In this document: piece after piece, positions 37,601 to 50,060 of the stretch | Numbering within the stretch: the first letter of the stretch is position 1 | Layout: each line of letters begins with the position of its first letter | Assembly: GCF_025698545.1 (NCBI RefSeq) | Contig: NC_068567.1 | Coordinates: 1,736,001 to 1,800,000 of the forward strand | DNA length: 64,000 bases | Reading direction: 5' to 3' | Source: Gossypium raimondii | Taxonomy: Eukaryota; Streptophyta; Magnoliopsida; Malvales; Malvaceae | The notes under the pieces: generated by a model | Databases searched by the model: none | Seen by the model: the letters and a program-made list of their open reading frames with translations, nothing else | What the model was told of the DNA's origin: nothing | Program-made: the position numbers and the translations under genes

Positions 37601-39904
37601 ATTGTTATTTGTTTTTTTTTAATATAATAGAAAGATACATGGTGGTTTTTTAATTTGTTTGTGGTTTTTTTTTTAAATCTAACTACCCATGATATACATA
37701 TTTTTCCTTAAAAATAGATTTAGTTATTCAATTTTGATATTTGAATTTGGTATGACACATTAGAAATTATTGGTCATGACTCCTATTATTGTAAAATTAT
37801 GTGTGGCATAGTTATTTGAGTTGAGTCTAAATTTAGTTAATTAATTTGAGTTTTCAATCCAATTATTTAGTTCAAGACGTACAACTATTTATTATGATTA
37901 CAACTATTAATATAATTTAGTAACTTAAAGAAAAAAATAAAAAATCATTCATGAACGTTGATATTTACATAACTGTTGAGGGGTTGTTTATCTTTAGAAA
38001 AAAGTTTTTGAAGTATTGTCTATTGAGTAGCTAATTAAACCCTCAAACAAAGATATTGTACCAGGGTGTATATGCTCGATTATCCTCAGGCTTTGTCTCT
38101 CTACTTTGAGGAAAACCTAACTGGTTTTTGGAACATAGATACCCCAGTTACTTGCGAAGTCTAAAGACAAAAATCTGAAACTAAAACCTAACATAAATAC
38201 TCTAAAAATAATATCCTGTTAATTATATAGGACTAATTGTTTCTCATCCCTATGGGAATACATATTTTTATTATGGGGTATATGGGTTGTTTAGGTTTGA
38301 ACTTTGGACTTGATGTCAGTAAAAACTTAAGCAAGGTAAAGTCATTTGTTATTATATGCATGGCCTGATGATCCCTCAATTTGATAAGATTATAATCTGA
38401 TCCCTATGAGATAGAATCTTGAGAAAAGTTAATTTGATCTAGACTTGTTCATGAGTTAAGTTATTTGCTTAAAATAAACAACTCGCTCGAAATATGATAG
38501 TGTTTGGACAGAAGTATGAGACTTGAGAAATAGACTTTAACATTCAAGGCCTGGCCCATTTTATACATTTGTAATATATATTTTTTAATTTTAATTTATA
38601 TATTATATAATTTATATCACATAAAAATAAATATATATTAATGCAGTACTAATTAAACATTAAAAAAATATGTTAAGTTGCCTTTAACTTGTGCGGAGCA
38701 GTGATCAAAATTCTTATTAGATACTTATTTGACACGAGTTCAAACCTTGTCAAATGTCACACCCATCCCCTAGCCCTAATATTGTATTAGAAAAAGGATA
38801 ATATTTATTATACTGGCAGTGTACTTTTTTTAACTCTACAAGCAGAGTTAAAAAGTTGTTAATGTCTCTCATTTTTTTATATATATATTACTACGGGTGA
38901 GTATTTGATACAATGATAGTTTACTTTTTTTTATTTCACAAATAGCCTTAAAAATTTACAATGTATCTCTTCTTTCTAAATATTTATTTTTAAATATTTT
39001 ACTATACCCGTATCACACACTTGTCAACCCTCTAACTCTACTTATGGAATCTAAAACTCCATTAATTCTTAAAATTAACATGTTAAATTGTCTAAGTTTA
39101 AAGTTTTAGTAAAAGAAAAATTATTTAAAATATTAAATATTAAAATAAAAATAATATGGGTAAACTTAAAATGAATTTTAGATAATACGTAAGTTTGAAC
39201 AAAATTTTAAAACCATATTTTAGTTCTACTGAACTTAAATAAATATAAAATATATTAATATAATATATAGTCTCGATTTAAACCCAACCCATAGACATTT
39301 CTACTTTAATCCAAGTCAAACTATTATTTATTAAATATATAAAATTCGGATTAATTGGATCGGATTTGATTCTAAAATCCAAGTTAATTTGAAAGAGAAC
39401 CCCCACTCTCCATGACTCTCTCTTTTATGATGGCTTTCACGGCGCATGACTCTCCATGTTCTTCCTTTTCCCTGCAAAGTCAATAATATTTTAATATTTC
39501 TATAAGAATCTCATCTTTTCAAAGTAGATATTTAATATTTTTTTAATTTTTGGAGAGTACATAATTTAATAAATGAATAAATAATTAGATATCTTTATTT
39601 TATCCTCCGTATATAAATAAAATAAATACAAAGATGGGATTAAGATAACTTTATAAACATTAATTAAAATTAATATAAATCTAAATAATTAGCACTGCCT
39701 ACTTGGCTGAATCAATGCTGTCTGTAACAAAGCCTTTTAATTTGCACAGCTCCTAATCATTACTAGGGATGATGATAAATGGTGTAGATTCCTATATCAA
39801 TTCAATTATTACTGATTCAAATCATGTTTAAATCTGTATATTATAAATATTATTCTAATAAATTTAGATATTTTAAAGTAATTATACGAATTTTAATTTA
39901 AATG

Positions 39905-40345
39905 TAATAATGGAGATTGGGTGTTTGGTTATGGTCGACAGTTGGGGTTGTCTCGGTGTTAGAAGCTTAATTACATGCAATTATGGATGGCATTCGACTG
40001 GCATGGGAGAAAGGGATACGTTGATTAATTATTGAAAGTGATAGTAAAATGGTGGTGGATCTAATACTAAGAAATGAAGAGGGGGAAGCTATTGGATAGG
40101 GTCGGAGATATGTCATTGGATGGCGAAGGATTGGCTTATTAAAGTTGGATTTGTGCCATGAACAATAAATAGGGTTGCTGGTGCTATAGCCAAGGAGGTC
40201 AAAAGATGCAAAATGGGGTTAACTGTTTTTGTTCAACCGTCATCGGCGGCGTATGATGTGATTCTACAAAATAAGGGCCAAACAAGTTAATTTCTAGGTT
40301 CTCTCCGATTAACACTTTCAACTTCCTTTTGTTCTAAAAAAAATA
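39905..40345 (+). mobile_element. 5'-truncated LINE fragment: RNase H domain with poly(A) end
   Basis: The plus strand reads NGDWVFGYGRQLGL, then after a frame disturbance HAIMDGIRLAWEKG, LIIESDSKMVVDLILRN and further RNase H-like text. At least two in-frame stops (for example after GIR) and shifts are present. It ends in an A-rich stretch near 40336. The catalytic-type ESD motif is recognisable, but the copy is dead. Confidence 0.7.
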
Positions 40346-41800
40346 GAAAAAATGATATTTGTTGTCCGTAATTAATGCTATAATGATCAGATTGAAGATC
40401 GAATTTGTCGAACTTTTAGTTTTCTATTTAACGGGTTGAACTCGATGATTTAATCACTTTAAAATGTTGAAAAAATGATTAATAATTAAAAGTATTATTA
40501 TATATATAAGTGTAGAGTTTTCTAACACTACAAGTGGGATTTAAAACTATCATATGTGCTTAGTTGACATTTAAAAATAAAATATTAAAACTAGTGTCAA
40601 ATAATAACTTTAATTAAAAATCTCAATTTTGTTGGCAGAAAAAAACCCTTTTTACATTTTAATTGATTTTTTTAATTCTTAAATTTTTAATTTTAATTCG
40701 GGTTTCTTTTATTCTTGTTAAGATAATTACCATCACCGGCTCAAAAACTCAAATGGATTTGGGCGGATTCTATTGAGTTTGTAGATCGAGTTTGCTCTCC
40801 TGCGAAGTTACATGTGCATGAGACCATATAAACACGTACATAGGACCATATGAAAAATATATATTATATAAATATACAAACATCATCATCTTCAACAATT
40901 CTATATCACATATTAAATTAATTTAATATTTAATTCTCAATTCAATTAATTCAATGAATCACATTCTAACAACAATGTACGTAATCATTACTTCTCATGC
41001 TTTAAAATATACCTTTTAGTTTCATCATTTTCTCCTCAATTTCTGCATAATTTATGGAATTATAAACGAACCTTCTACTTTTCTTTTTCTCCTAGTAGTG
41101 ATCAGGTTACATGATTAAGTTGAATATATAGTTATTATTATTTTTAAAGTAAAAGAACTCTTATCTTCAGGCAATAATAATGAGAAGTTATGATATGTTT
41201 ACGTAGTTCGATTTCTTTATATATATATATATATATGAGATTTTATCCCGAGAGAATATTCACTATATTAGCATCTCGTACAATAAGTGTTTAAAAACTC
41301 CGACACTTACCAATTTAAACTACATTCTTTTGTATCCAAAATATAAACATCTCCCTCTAAATTTTCTAGGACATAACCAAATCAAACACTTGATTAATTC
41401 GCTTAATGTGCTCACATAAACGTTCCACAGTGAACAAGATAAATTGCTTTCCTTTTTGTCATATAAAACTTATACAAGTCTCTACAATATAAGTTATTGA
41501 GACTTGCTAACATTATATATATTTTAAAACTGATCTTTCTTGAATAAGTAAGATAACTTGCACAAATAAGATCTTCAAAATAGCACATGATAAGTCTTGA
41601 ATCATTAAGATATAGTTCTTACTTTAACTCGATCTATTCAACCCACCAATTATGTGAAGTTGATTGCTTCAATCGAATCCAAACAAATCTCCAAGATAAG
41701 TTGCTATGTGTACTTTAGGTATCAAGGATAGGATGACAGGAAAGTAACAATACGAAACACAATCCAAAGATTTTTGTTATCAAATTTTGTTAACTTAAAC
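40346..41800. other. AT-rich intergenic DNA
   Basis: No gene seen. A (TA)n run of about ten units lies near 41216-41236. The rest is AT-rich with no inverted or direct repeat that I could define. Confidence 0.4.
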
Positions 41801-41807
41801 ATTTCAA

Positions 41808-44031
41808 TTTTTTTTAAGGAAAACAATGCTGCTACCAATTGACATTGATCTAGGCACTAATTTAGATACTGCTCGAAAAATACCTCAACAATAACATCCG
41901 AAGATTACAAAGTCTCAAGCCAATAGACTTATCCACACGCCTAGTGGTATGCACCTCAATATTAGTGGAAGAAAACAAAGAATTATCCATAATTAAGAAT
42001 TAAGAAAATGGGAAGATCATCCTTACATAGGATAAGACCTTCCTGGTAAGTTCATGAGCCACCCTATAAGCAGTTCGTCATGTCTAATGGAAGGGCAAGG
42101 TGGAAAATATCTCAACAAAAAACAATCATGTAGAAGTATACCAAACTCTGATAGGTCTAATAACAGCCATGCAATCAGATTCTATAATCACTTTGTCAAA
42201 ACTCATATTAAGCCAAGATAAAACATCTCTTATGGCTAAAAGTTTAGCCATTCGAGGTTCCATAATAACTGGAAAATAACCAAAACATCCTTTGATAAAA
42301 TTTCATGCATGGTCTCGAATAATAGTAGCAAAAGAAGGGGCACCATGTTGATCATGAATAGTAGCGTCGATGTTGTATTTGTACTGGTCCCGATCAGGTT
42401 AGACCCAATGTAACCTGGTGGAAGTGCCTTCTACTGAGGATATTGCTGGATTGGGAAAAAGTGCATTGGGCATCTGTTCAATCTTTCAAGATTTGATCAG
42501 CCACCATAATTGTTTTAGAAGTTGGAGCATCGGTGTTTTTCCAAACAAATAAATTCCTGTGAAACCACAAGCTCCGTGCAACAGCCATGACTCGATGCTT
42601 AACAGTGTTGTTAGCCACAGACAAATAAAATTGCAGAAGTTCAGTGACAATGTGAAAATCAATAGTAATCCCAAGGCAATGCCATATGTCAACAACTTTA
42701 GCACATTCAAGCAGCACATAGTTGATGCTATCAAACCAACCCACAGCGTGGACAAGTAAGATCAATAGGGCAGCCTCTTGCGGCTAAGCAACCTTTTCAG
42801 GGAATGAATTGGCGCATGTGAATTCCTTGACTTTGAGTGGCACTACTGAATTCCATATAAGTCCCCAAGGGCCCTCAATATGCATGATGTCTATCATAGA
42901 GTTAATAGCTGGAATGTACCTCAGAAATACCAGTGCGACTAAAGTGCCATATTAGCGGACCGTTTGGCTTAGTAGATAAAATAGGTAGCTTCAAAATACT
43001 GTCTGCATCGTAAGGGGCCATGATATGTTCAACCAAATGGGCATCCCATTGATCAGCGTTATCAATGAGGAGATTACTTACTCGCAACTGTTCCATACCA
43101 TCCAATGAGATTGAATCCACATAGAAACTGACATCGTCAGGTAACCAAGGGTTAGAGAACACTAATATTGTTGTTGTTACCAAATTTCCAATGAACTCCT
43201 TTTAAAAGCAAGGTCTAAGTAGTGTGAATGCTCCTCCATCTAAACGAAGGATTATTACTTTTGGTAGAATCAACAAACCCACACTTGAGAAAGTATTTTG
43301 CTTTGAATATGCAACTTGGAAGAGAACCAGGGATGAAAATAAGTCTCCATCCTTTCTTATAGAGCATCGCTAAATTGAAGCAATGGAGATTCCTAAAGCA
43401 CATGCCTCCAAAATTCTTGGGCATATAGAGTTTGTCCCAAGAGGTCTATCGAGTCTCTTTACTATCACTGAAACTCGAATCCCACCAGAACGAATTCATA
43501 ATACATTGCAGTTCTTCGCACATGCCAATAGGAATCATAAAAACACTCATGCAATAAATCAGGATTGCCTAAACTACAGTTTTTCGAGTCTCAAAGTGGT
43601 CTATTCTTCCAATTGAAAATTCGTTTGCTGAGGCGTTTTCTGATAAACCGAAACACTTGCTTCTTATTTTTGGCAATAAAGGAAGGGAGACCTAGGTAGG
43701 AACCATGAGCAATAGATGCCTCAACGCCCGGAATAGAGTAAGTTGCCTGCTTATCTGCCAACTTTGTATTAGAGGTAAACATCACTCCGGACTTTTGAAA
43801 ATTAATGGCTTGTCCCAAAGCGTGTTCGTAAGTGGGGAGGATATTACATATTGTCTGGCATTTCGAAGCATTAGCCCTAAAGAAAAAGAAGCTATCATTG
43901 GAGAAGAATAAATATGAGCTATCAAAGAGCTCCCTCGACATACAGAGACACCTTGCAAATCACCTCGTGCCTTCGCCAGCACAAAGAATAAATAAATAAG
44001 ATGATAACCGATCACCTTACCTAAGCCCTCG
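41808..44031 (-). mobile_element. Dead 5'-truncated LINE: partial reverse transcriptase, zinc-finger and RNase H regions
   Basis: Read on the minus strand, the element starts inside the reverse transcriptase palm region. GDLQGVSVCRG is followed by LFFSNDSFFFFRANASKCQT, where the usual F/Y-A-D-D catalytic box has become SND. Next come ALGQAINFQKSGVMF and GSYLGLPSFIAKNKK, MPKNFGGMCFRNL, a zf-RVT-like block (VGWFDSINYVLLECAK), and an RNase H domain with IDATIHDQ and KVIIESDCMAVI (about 42100-42420). Several frameshifts and stops separate these pieces. An A run (T run on plus, 41808-41815) marks the 3' end. The 5' edge abuts the tandem duplication at 44032. No target duplication found. Confidence 0.85.
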
Positions 44032-44620
44032 TTTAGGAATGATTGGTATAACTTCGTGGCCATTAAAAGTAATCGAAAGTTGGATTGAGTGTTAAGTACT
44101 CGATTGATATTGGTATAAATTCGAGTACCTGAAAGTACATTATACTCTTATTTATAGGTAAAAAGCAATGGCAAAGTATTATCCAATGAACCCATATTTC
44201 ATAATAATAATATATTTATTATTATTATTCCAATGCTTCACATTCGATTAATTATTTACTTTGTGTCAAATTATGGAGTAAAAATTTGAAAGTTAAAATA
44301 TGTTCTAAGTCTTTATACATTTCGTACATTTGAAATTTAGTCTTTCTACCTTTTTTAATTTAGGAATGATTGGTCTAACTTCTTGGACATTAAAAGCAAC
44401 TGAATAGTGGATTTAGTCTTAACTCGATTGGTATGTGCATTATTGTCAATGTAGAAGGATATGAGTTCGAATGCGTTGAAGCGCATTATCCTCTTATTTA
44501 TGGGTAAAAAGCAATCGATGTCATGCAAAGCATTATCCAATAAAATTTGAAGGTTAAAATGTGCTCTAAGTCTTTATACACTTTGTACATTTAGAATTTA
44601 GTCTTTCTACTTTTTGAATT
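44032..44620. repeat. Imperfect tandem duplication, period about 327 bp, containing SINE-like family B
   Basis: TTTAGGAATGATTGG begins at 44032 and again at 44359. Both units then share 'cattaaaag-aa', a SINE-like section (GATTGGTAT ... CTCTTATTTATGGGTAAAAAGCAA), 'attatccaat', and 'taaaat-tg-tctaagtctttatac-ctt-gtacattt-gaatttagtctttctac'. Unit 1 has about 90 extra AT-rich bases near 44192-44285. Unit 1 begins exactly where recognisable LINE sequence ends. Confidence 0.75.
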
Positions 44621-44866
44621 TAAAATTTTAAAAAAATGTTTGAACTCGTCCTAATAAAATAATTTTTGGTAGTGTTCTTAAGAAAATTGGCGTTGACATT
44701 ATGATTGAAATAATTAAAATATTAAGTATTTAGACTAACTAATGAGATTATAAAGTAGAAGAACCAAATTATATAAAAAAATTAAAGCATATAGATTAAA
44801 TCTAGGGCTTTAGTATAGTATAAGAGTCAAATTTGAAATTTGACCATTTTCTTGTAATATAAAAAA

Positions 44867-45230
44867 GGGATAAATCCCAAAACTATACATGAACTATGGT
44901 TTATGTGCAATTGTGTACATAAATTTTGATTTTGTGCAATTTTATACAAGAAATTTTGATTTGATTCAATTCTTGTAAATTATTAACACAATTATTGCTA
45001 TAACATCATTTTATGTTTATATATTACATACATAAATAATTATATTTATCCAATATAAAAATAAATTGATGTATTTATTTCATTAAATGTTCATGATTAA
45101 ATCAAAATTAAAGTTTCAAGTATATATTTAAACCACATTAGAGTTTCACGTGTATAATGACACCAAATTAAAGTTCATGTATACAATTGCACATTAAATC
45201 AAAATTCATGTTTAATTTTGAGATTTATCC
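44867..45230. mobile_element. Non-coding foldback element (364 bp)
   Basis: The left end GGGATAAATCCCAAAACTATACATGAAC and the right end (GGATAAATCTCAAAATTAAACATGAA on the minus strand) are inverted repeats that continue for about 90 bases with mismatches (TGTGCAATTGT-TACAT in both arms). Runs of A flank both sides, so the target duplication is ambiguous. MITE or foldback type; no coding content. Confidence 0.65.
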
Positions 45231-45579
45231 TAAAAAACAAACAGTGCAAACTCAAAAGAAATAGGAAGCCATGTATCAAGGTCTAATATAAAAATCTGAA
45301 ATTATATATAATCACATAATATTTTACAAAAAGTTAAAAATATTAACTATTTGGACTAATTAATAATATTATAAAAATATGGGGATCAAATTACGTTAGA
45401 AATTAAAGTATAGAGATTAAATTACAAATATAGACATAATAGAATGACCAAAACTGAAATTTAACTATTAATCTATAATTAGAAAAAAATCATAGTATGG
45501 AGTGCCACGTGTCAAAGGAAGATTCTTTACCATCCTTTAATATATACCAGTATGGTTTCACCCTAGCTTCATACTAGTA

Positions 45580-46080
45580 TTTTGGGTTAAATTCTATAGT
45601 AAAAATTTAAAGGTTATAATATATTTAAGGTCCTGTTTTTTTTTATATATATTTGAAATATAGTCTTAATATTTTAGTTTCAAGAATTTAGTCCTTTTTT
45701 TTAATTTTAAAATTCACTTCTAGTTGTTATGGTTAAACTTTTTTGTTCATTTAATTGGTGTGACAGTTTGAAATAAAAAAATACTCACTTGATAATCATG
45801 TGACAAAAAATAATATTGTAATGAACCTAAATTAAAAAAAAGCTTTAATGATGTCAAAATTCTTAAAATTCACGTAAGCATTTTAATTAGAATAAAATAT
45901 TTAGACTAACTAATAACATTGTAAAAGTTGATGTATCAAGTTATATAAAACTTAAAGTATAGAGATTAAATATCAAATTTGAACATAGTACAGGGATCAA
46001 ACTAAAATTTGTCCATTGTTATATAATCTTTAAAACTATAAACGGATCAAAATTAAAATTTAACTATTATCTTATGATGT
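45580..46080. repeat. Dispersed repeat related to 32080-32390
   Basis: Shared text includes 'tttagtccttt', 'gaaat(t/a)aaaa-aatactcacttg', 'tcatgt-a-aaaaa-a--attgtaatgaac' and 'ttaatgatgt'. It is typical of diverged 'reads-like-gene' intergenic repeats in plants; no ends could be fixed. Part of this family also appears in RhoGDI intron 4. Confidence 0.55.
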
Positions 46081-46115
46081 TAAAAAAAACACTTACATCA
46101 CTTTATAAAAGTTGA

Positions 46116-46271
46116 TGTAACACCCCTCGTCCGACCTGATTGTCGAGTCTGAGCTGCGAAATGCTACAATCGTTGTCGGAGCAACTATTGACAAATTCAC
46201 AGTAAAATCATCACTTCACATCATCATTCATGCAATCAACAGTAAGACAACATTGAATATCATGAACATTC
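46116..46271. mobile_element. Left remnant of an older LTR, split by a later solo LTR
   Basis: Starts TGTAACACCCCTCGTCCGACC, the form of many plant Gypsy LTR 5' ends, and runs to the CATTC target site at 46267-46271. The host sequence appears to resume at 47724-47757 (CATTCTTTCTCGGGTC...) and again after 50056. This makes it the oldest layer of a three-layer nest. The far end of the older LTR could not be fixed. Confidence 0.6.
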
Positions 46272-47723
46272 TGTTGGATCGCCGGCACCTCTACGACGCA
46301 GCGAAAAAATTAAAATTCGGCGACCCTAACCACAGATCCATGTGTGAGGAACAAATCAGGGTGGAAAAAGGTTACGAAATTACCTAATGTTTATTCTGAG
46401 TAAACAGTGACACCTTAACAACGAGTAGTCTGATCTGCTGTCGAACCTAGCCGCAATCTATCGAGACCCCGACCTCTACGTAATCCACCCAGTTGACTAC
46501 GAACGGAAGAAATCCCCAAAACAGTTTTGAAAGTGATTTTTCTTTGACGGCTGCTAGACCCAAACAAAGAGAAGCAGGATTCTTATATATCTTTTTATTT
46601 TAGGGTTTTTAGGAATTAAATAAATATAATAATATTTTAAACCAAAAATTATAATTACATTAATTATAATATAATTTCGGTAAACCATATATTTATTTGA
46701 ATTCATATGCTAACCAAATTCATGTCCTCATTATGCGTACAACAACCTTGTACATAATGTGTTGGAAATTTGATTATCGAATTAAATTAATTCTATAATT
46801 AATTTAATTCAAGCGACACCCAAAAACAATACCAACTATGGTTTATTCCGTTCATTTCAACTATAGGGTGTGACCCTGTAGGTTCTTGTAATGTTAACAG
46901 TAACACTAAAACGATTCCAATGTTACAAACAATGAGTGGCATCTAGCAATGCATCATTGCTACCTAAGTCACAAGAGATCATGATTCGACATGACCTTTT
47001 TATGAGATAATCCTTAAGTCATTTATCTCTGAATTGGACACAAGTCATGGAATAGTCACACTTGTATAGTCCATTCCATGTTCCTTGATTTCTTAAGCAG
47101 ACTATGATATACAAATAAGTATGACATCTCATATCAACTTATTTGAGCATGGCCATGCATTTCTAGTCTCACTTAATCAAGTGGCCTAAGATATTACTCC
47201 CATTATGTAGGAGGGACTTATTCTATATCCACCAACTATATCCCTCTACATAGATTGTGGTATATCCAACATCAGCCTTTATAGAACAACCAGTTACGGT
47301 GTACATTTGACTGTATCAAAATATACTACTCACGATGTTGGAATTATGATGATCTCAAGTCTGAGGATCATATACATATTAATCACTATGAGTAATGTCG
47401 TGACAGTTACATAATAATCCAAGAAACATACTCATAATGGGTCAATCCAATATGTTGTTCTCTAACACACATATTCATGCATTGATTCTGACATTCCATA
47501 TCAATGACAACTCTTTATCATCAATCAACTACATGTTAGTCTTAATGCATTATCGTTGTCCTATCCAATAATAATACTTGACTAAGAAACTTTTAAGAAT
47601 AATCATATTATTCTCAAGACATTATTATCCAACAATAATGGTAACGCCTTATATTAATAAACATGATAAATCAAGTATGTTATTACAACCATCTCATGAT
47701 TGATCTTTGGGCATACTCTAACA
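46272..47723. mobile_element. Solo LTR A (1452 bp) with CATTC target duplication
   Basis: The sequence begins TGTTGGATCGCCGGC and ends CATACTCTAACA, with the TGTTRGA/TCYAACA inverted ends expected of an LTR. CATTC flanks it exactly on both sides (46267-46271 and 47724-47728). There is no internal coding region, primer-binding site or second LTR, so this is a solo LTR left by recombination between two LTRs. The superfamily is uncertain; the text resembles Copia-type LTRs I have seen in cotton. Confidence 0.88.
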
Positions 47724-47757
47724 CATTCTTTCTCGGGTCTTATATGGGCATACGAAT

Positions 47758-50055
47758 TGTAACACCCCTTACCCGTATTCTACGCCGGAATAGGGCATGA
47801 GGCATTACTAGAACACATACACTTGTAAACGTATTTAACCGAGTTATAAAATTTCATCTAAATTAAAACTTTCAAAATTTTTTAACATGCTTTTATAATT
47901 CTTCACAATATATCCTTCAAATATTATATTCACAATAAATAGGGCCTACGAGACCCGATACATACCCATGCAATTCAATGCTTCATTTCCATTTCATTCA
48001 ATTCACAATTTCTCATGCTCACAATTCAAATCATATCACTAGCAATTTCCACTTAATTACCATGTATTTCAATTAAAACACAATAATTAATAATAATTAG
48101 ATTTGAATTACTGTAATACAAACTTACTAGTCTAAATTGCAGAAATACCATGATACAGAGGCATTTTGGAAAATTTTCATTTCCCTCGACTTTCCACGCG
48201 ATCTTGATCTAAATTAATAATTTCATTCAATTTATTAATTTAGACAATAAAACTATTCAATTCTTGAAATTTCGTCATTTTTCCATTTTACAAAATTACC
48301 CTAAAAATTTTACTTTTATTCAATTTAGTCCCTGAACCTAAAACATGTAAATTAGCTATTTTAAAATAAACTCATATTATCAGAATATTCACATATATTT
48401 TCCTTCTCCTCCACTCCATTCCACATCCTTGATGTACTTAACACTCTTAGAAATAACATTTTCTAAAGTTTCATTATTCACCCTTAAGTATATTCAAAGC
48501 TATCTATACGAGTCAGTATCACTAAATTATTTTTATCTGGATCTACAGATATCCAAATTATGCACCGTTAATCTTCCTGAAACTATACTCATATATATTT
48601 CTACCATAAAATTTTCAAGATTTTTAGTTTAGCAAATTGGTATATTTTATTCTTTAAAGATTCCCTGTTTCACTACCTGCCGTTTCTGACCTCTCTTCAC
48701 TAAAAATCAAATATCTCTTAGTAAAAATTCTGATGGTAGTTTTGTTTATTTCTATTGAAACTAGACTCGTTAAGGAATTTAATAATATAAATTAAAAATT
48801 ACAATTATTTTTTACAATTTATAATGATTTATCAAAGTTAGAACAGGGATTCCAAAATCAATCCGACCTTGCCTCACTAAAATTCAAATATCTCAAAATA
48901 TATAACTCTTTTACTTGATATGTTTCTTTTATGTAAAAATAGACTCATTAAGATTTCATTTCATGTCTTATTCACTCCCTAATTAAATTTTCAAAATTTA
49001 TGGTGATTTTTAAAAGTTAACCTACTGCAGCTGTCCAAAACTGTTTTAGTGGAAGATGTTGATAATCAAATTTATGACACCCTCCTTTCCTTTCTCTACA
49101 ATATTTTCTATCAATTCCTCTTGTTTCCCTTCACTAACATATCAAGAACATAGAACCTTATATAATAAATCCTTACATTAACATCAATTCCCTACTTTTT
49201 CAATAATATCAAACTCAAAAATATATTAAAATCTTAATGTTCTTACCTTGCTCTATTGATTTCAATCTTTAACTTGATTTTCTCTCTCCTCCAGCCTTCA
49301 TTTCTTGAATCTAACTTGATATTCTAGCTCCCAATAGTCTCCTTATCAATTTTCTCTCTTGGTGGTTATGGAAATTCTTTTGATTTCTAAATGAAAATAG
49401 TGAATTTTTGGTGGAAGGACCAAATTGTAAAGAAAGCAAAACTTTCTTTCTTTCTCTCTTTTTCTCACAAATGGTAGGTTGCATGCTTCTTCATCTTCCT
49501 TTTCTTATAAATATACTAAATAAAATAATAATAAAATAATAAAATATCATTTAAAAATCAAATTAAAATACTAATAAACTAATATTTATTTATTTAATTA
49601 ATATAAAATATCTCCAACATCATCATTATCTTCTAGATTTCTCTCTCTTCTAATTGACCATTTTGCCCTTTATGATCTTTTAAAATTTCATCCTTGAGTC
49701 ATCACTTAATTTGGTAAAATTGCAATTTAGTCCCTCAAAATTCTTCACCTTTTTTCAATTTGGTCCTAATCCATCCATTTTCCTTAGTTTCTAGATCATT
49801 CCACCCTTAAAATATTTACACCATTGGTCCTTCAACTTTTTCATATTTACATTTTAACCCCTCAATTTTTTAGTATTTAATCTTGGGCAACAAAACTTTT
49901 CTCACTTTTACGATTTAATCCTTTCTTGAACTAATATGTCATAATATACTTCCCAATGTTGACATAACTCCAAAATTTCCCCTTTTTGTCGCTTTATTTC
50001 CTTATTTTATTATATCAAAGATAATATTTTACCGTAAAAATTTCTGTGTATTACA
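47758..50055. mobile_element. Solo LTR B (2298 bp) with CGAAT target duplication
   Basis: Begins TGTAACACCCCTTACCCG and ends CTGTGTATTACA, so TGTAA...TTACA inverted ends are intact. CGAAT flanks both sides exactly (47753-47757 and 50056-50060). The interior is LTR-like, AT-rich and non-coding; the short open stretch at 48429-48632 is not a gene. The 2.3 kb length and the CACCCCTTACCCG start suggest a Gypsy (chromovirus-type) LTR, an inference from memory. Confidence 0.88.
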
Positions 50056-50060
50056 CGAAT

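Larger units (their letters stand above)
36227..39904. other. Gene-free AT-rich intergenic DNA
   Basis: No coding gene recognised. Contains SINE-like copies at 37180-37320 and 37481-37600 (listed) and a (TA)n tract near 37077-37095. Around 38040-38170 is a more complex, less AT-rich stretch (with 'ccagggtgtatatgctcgattatcctcaggc') that I cannot assign. The remainder is AT-rich. Confidence 0.4.

Noticed and set aside
46272..50055. Possibility of one complete LTR retrotransposon with A and B as its two LTRs
   Set aside because: A and B differ completely in ends and sequence, have different target duplications and no internal coding region between them.
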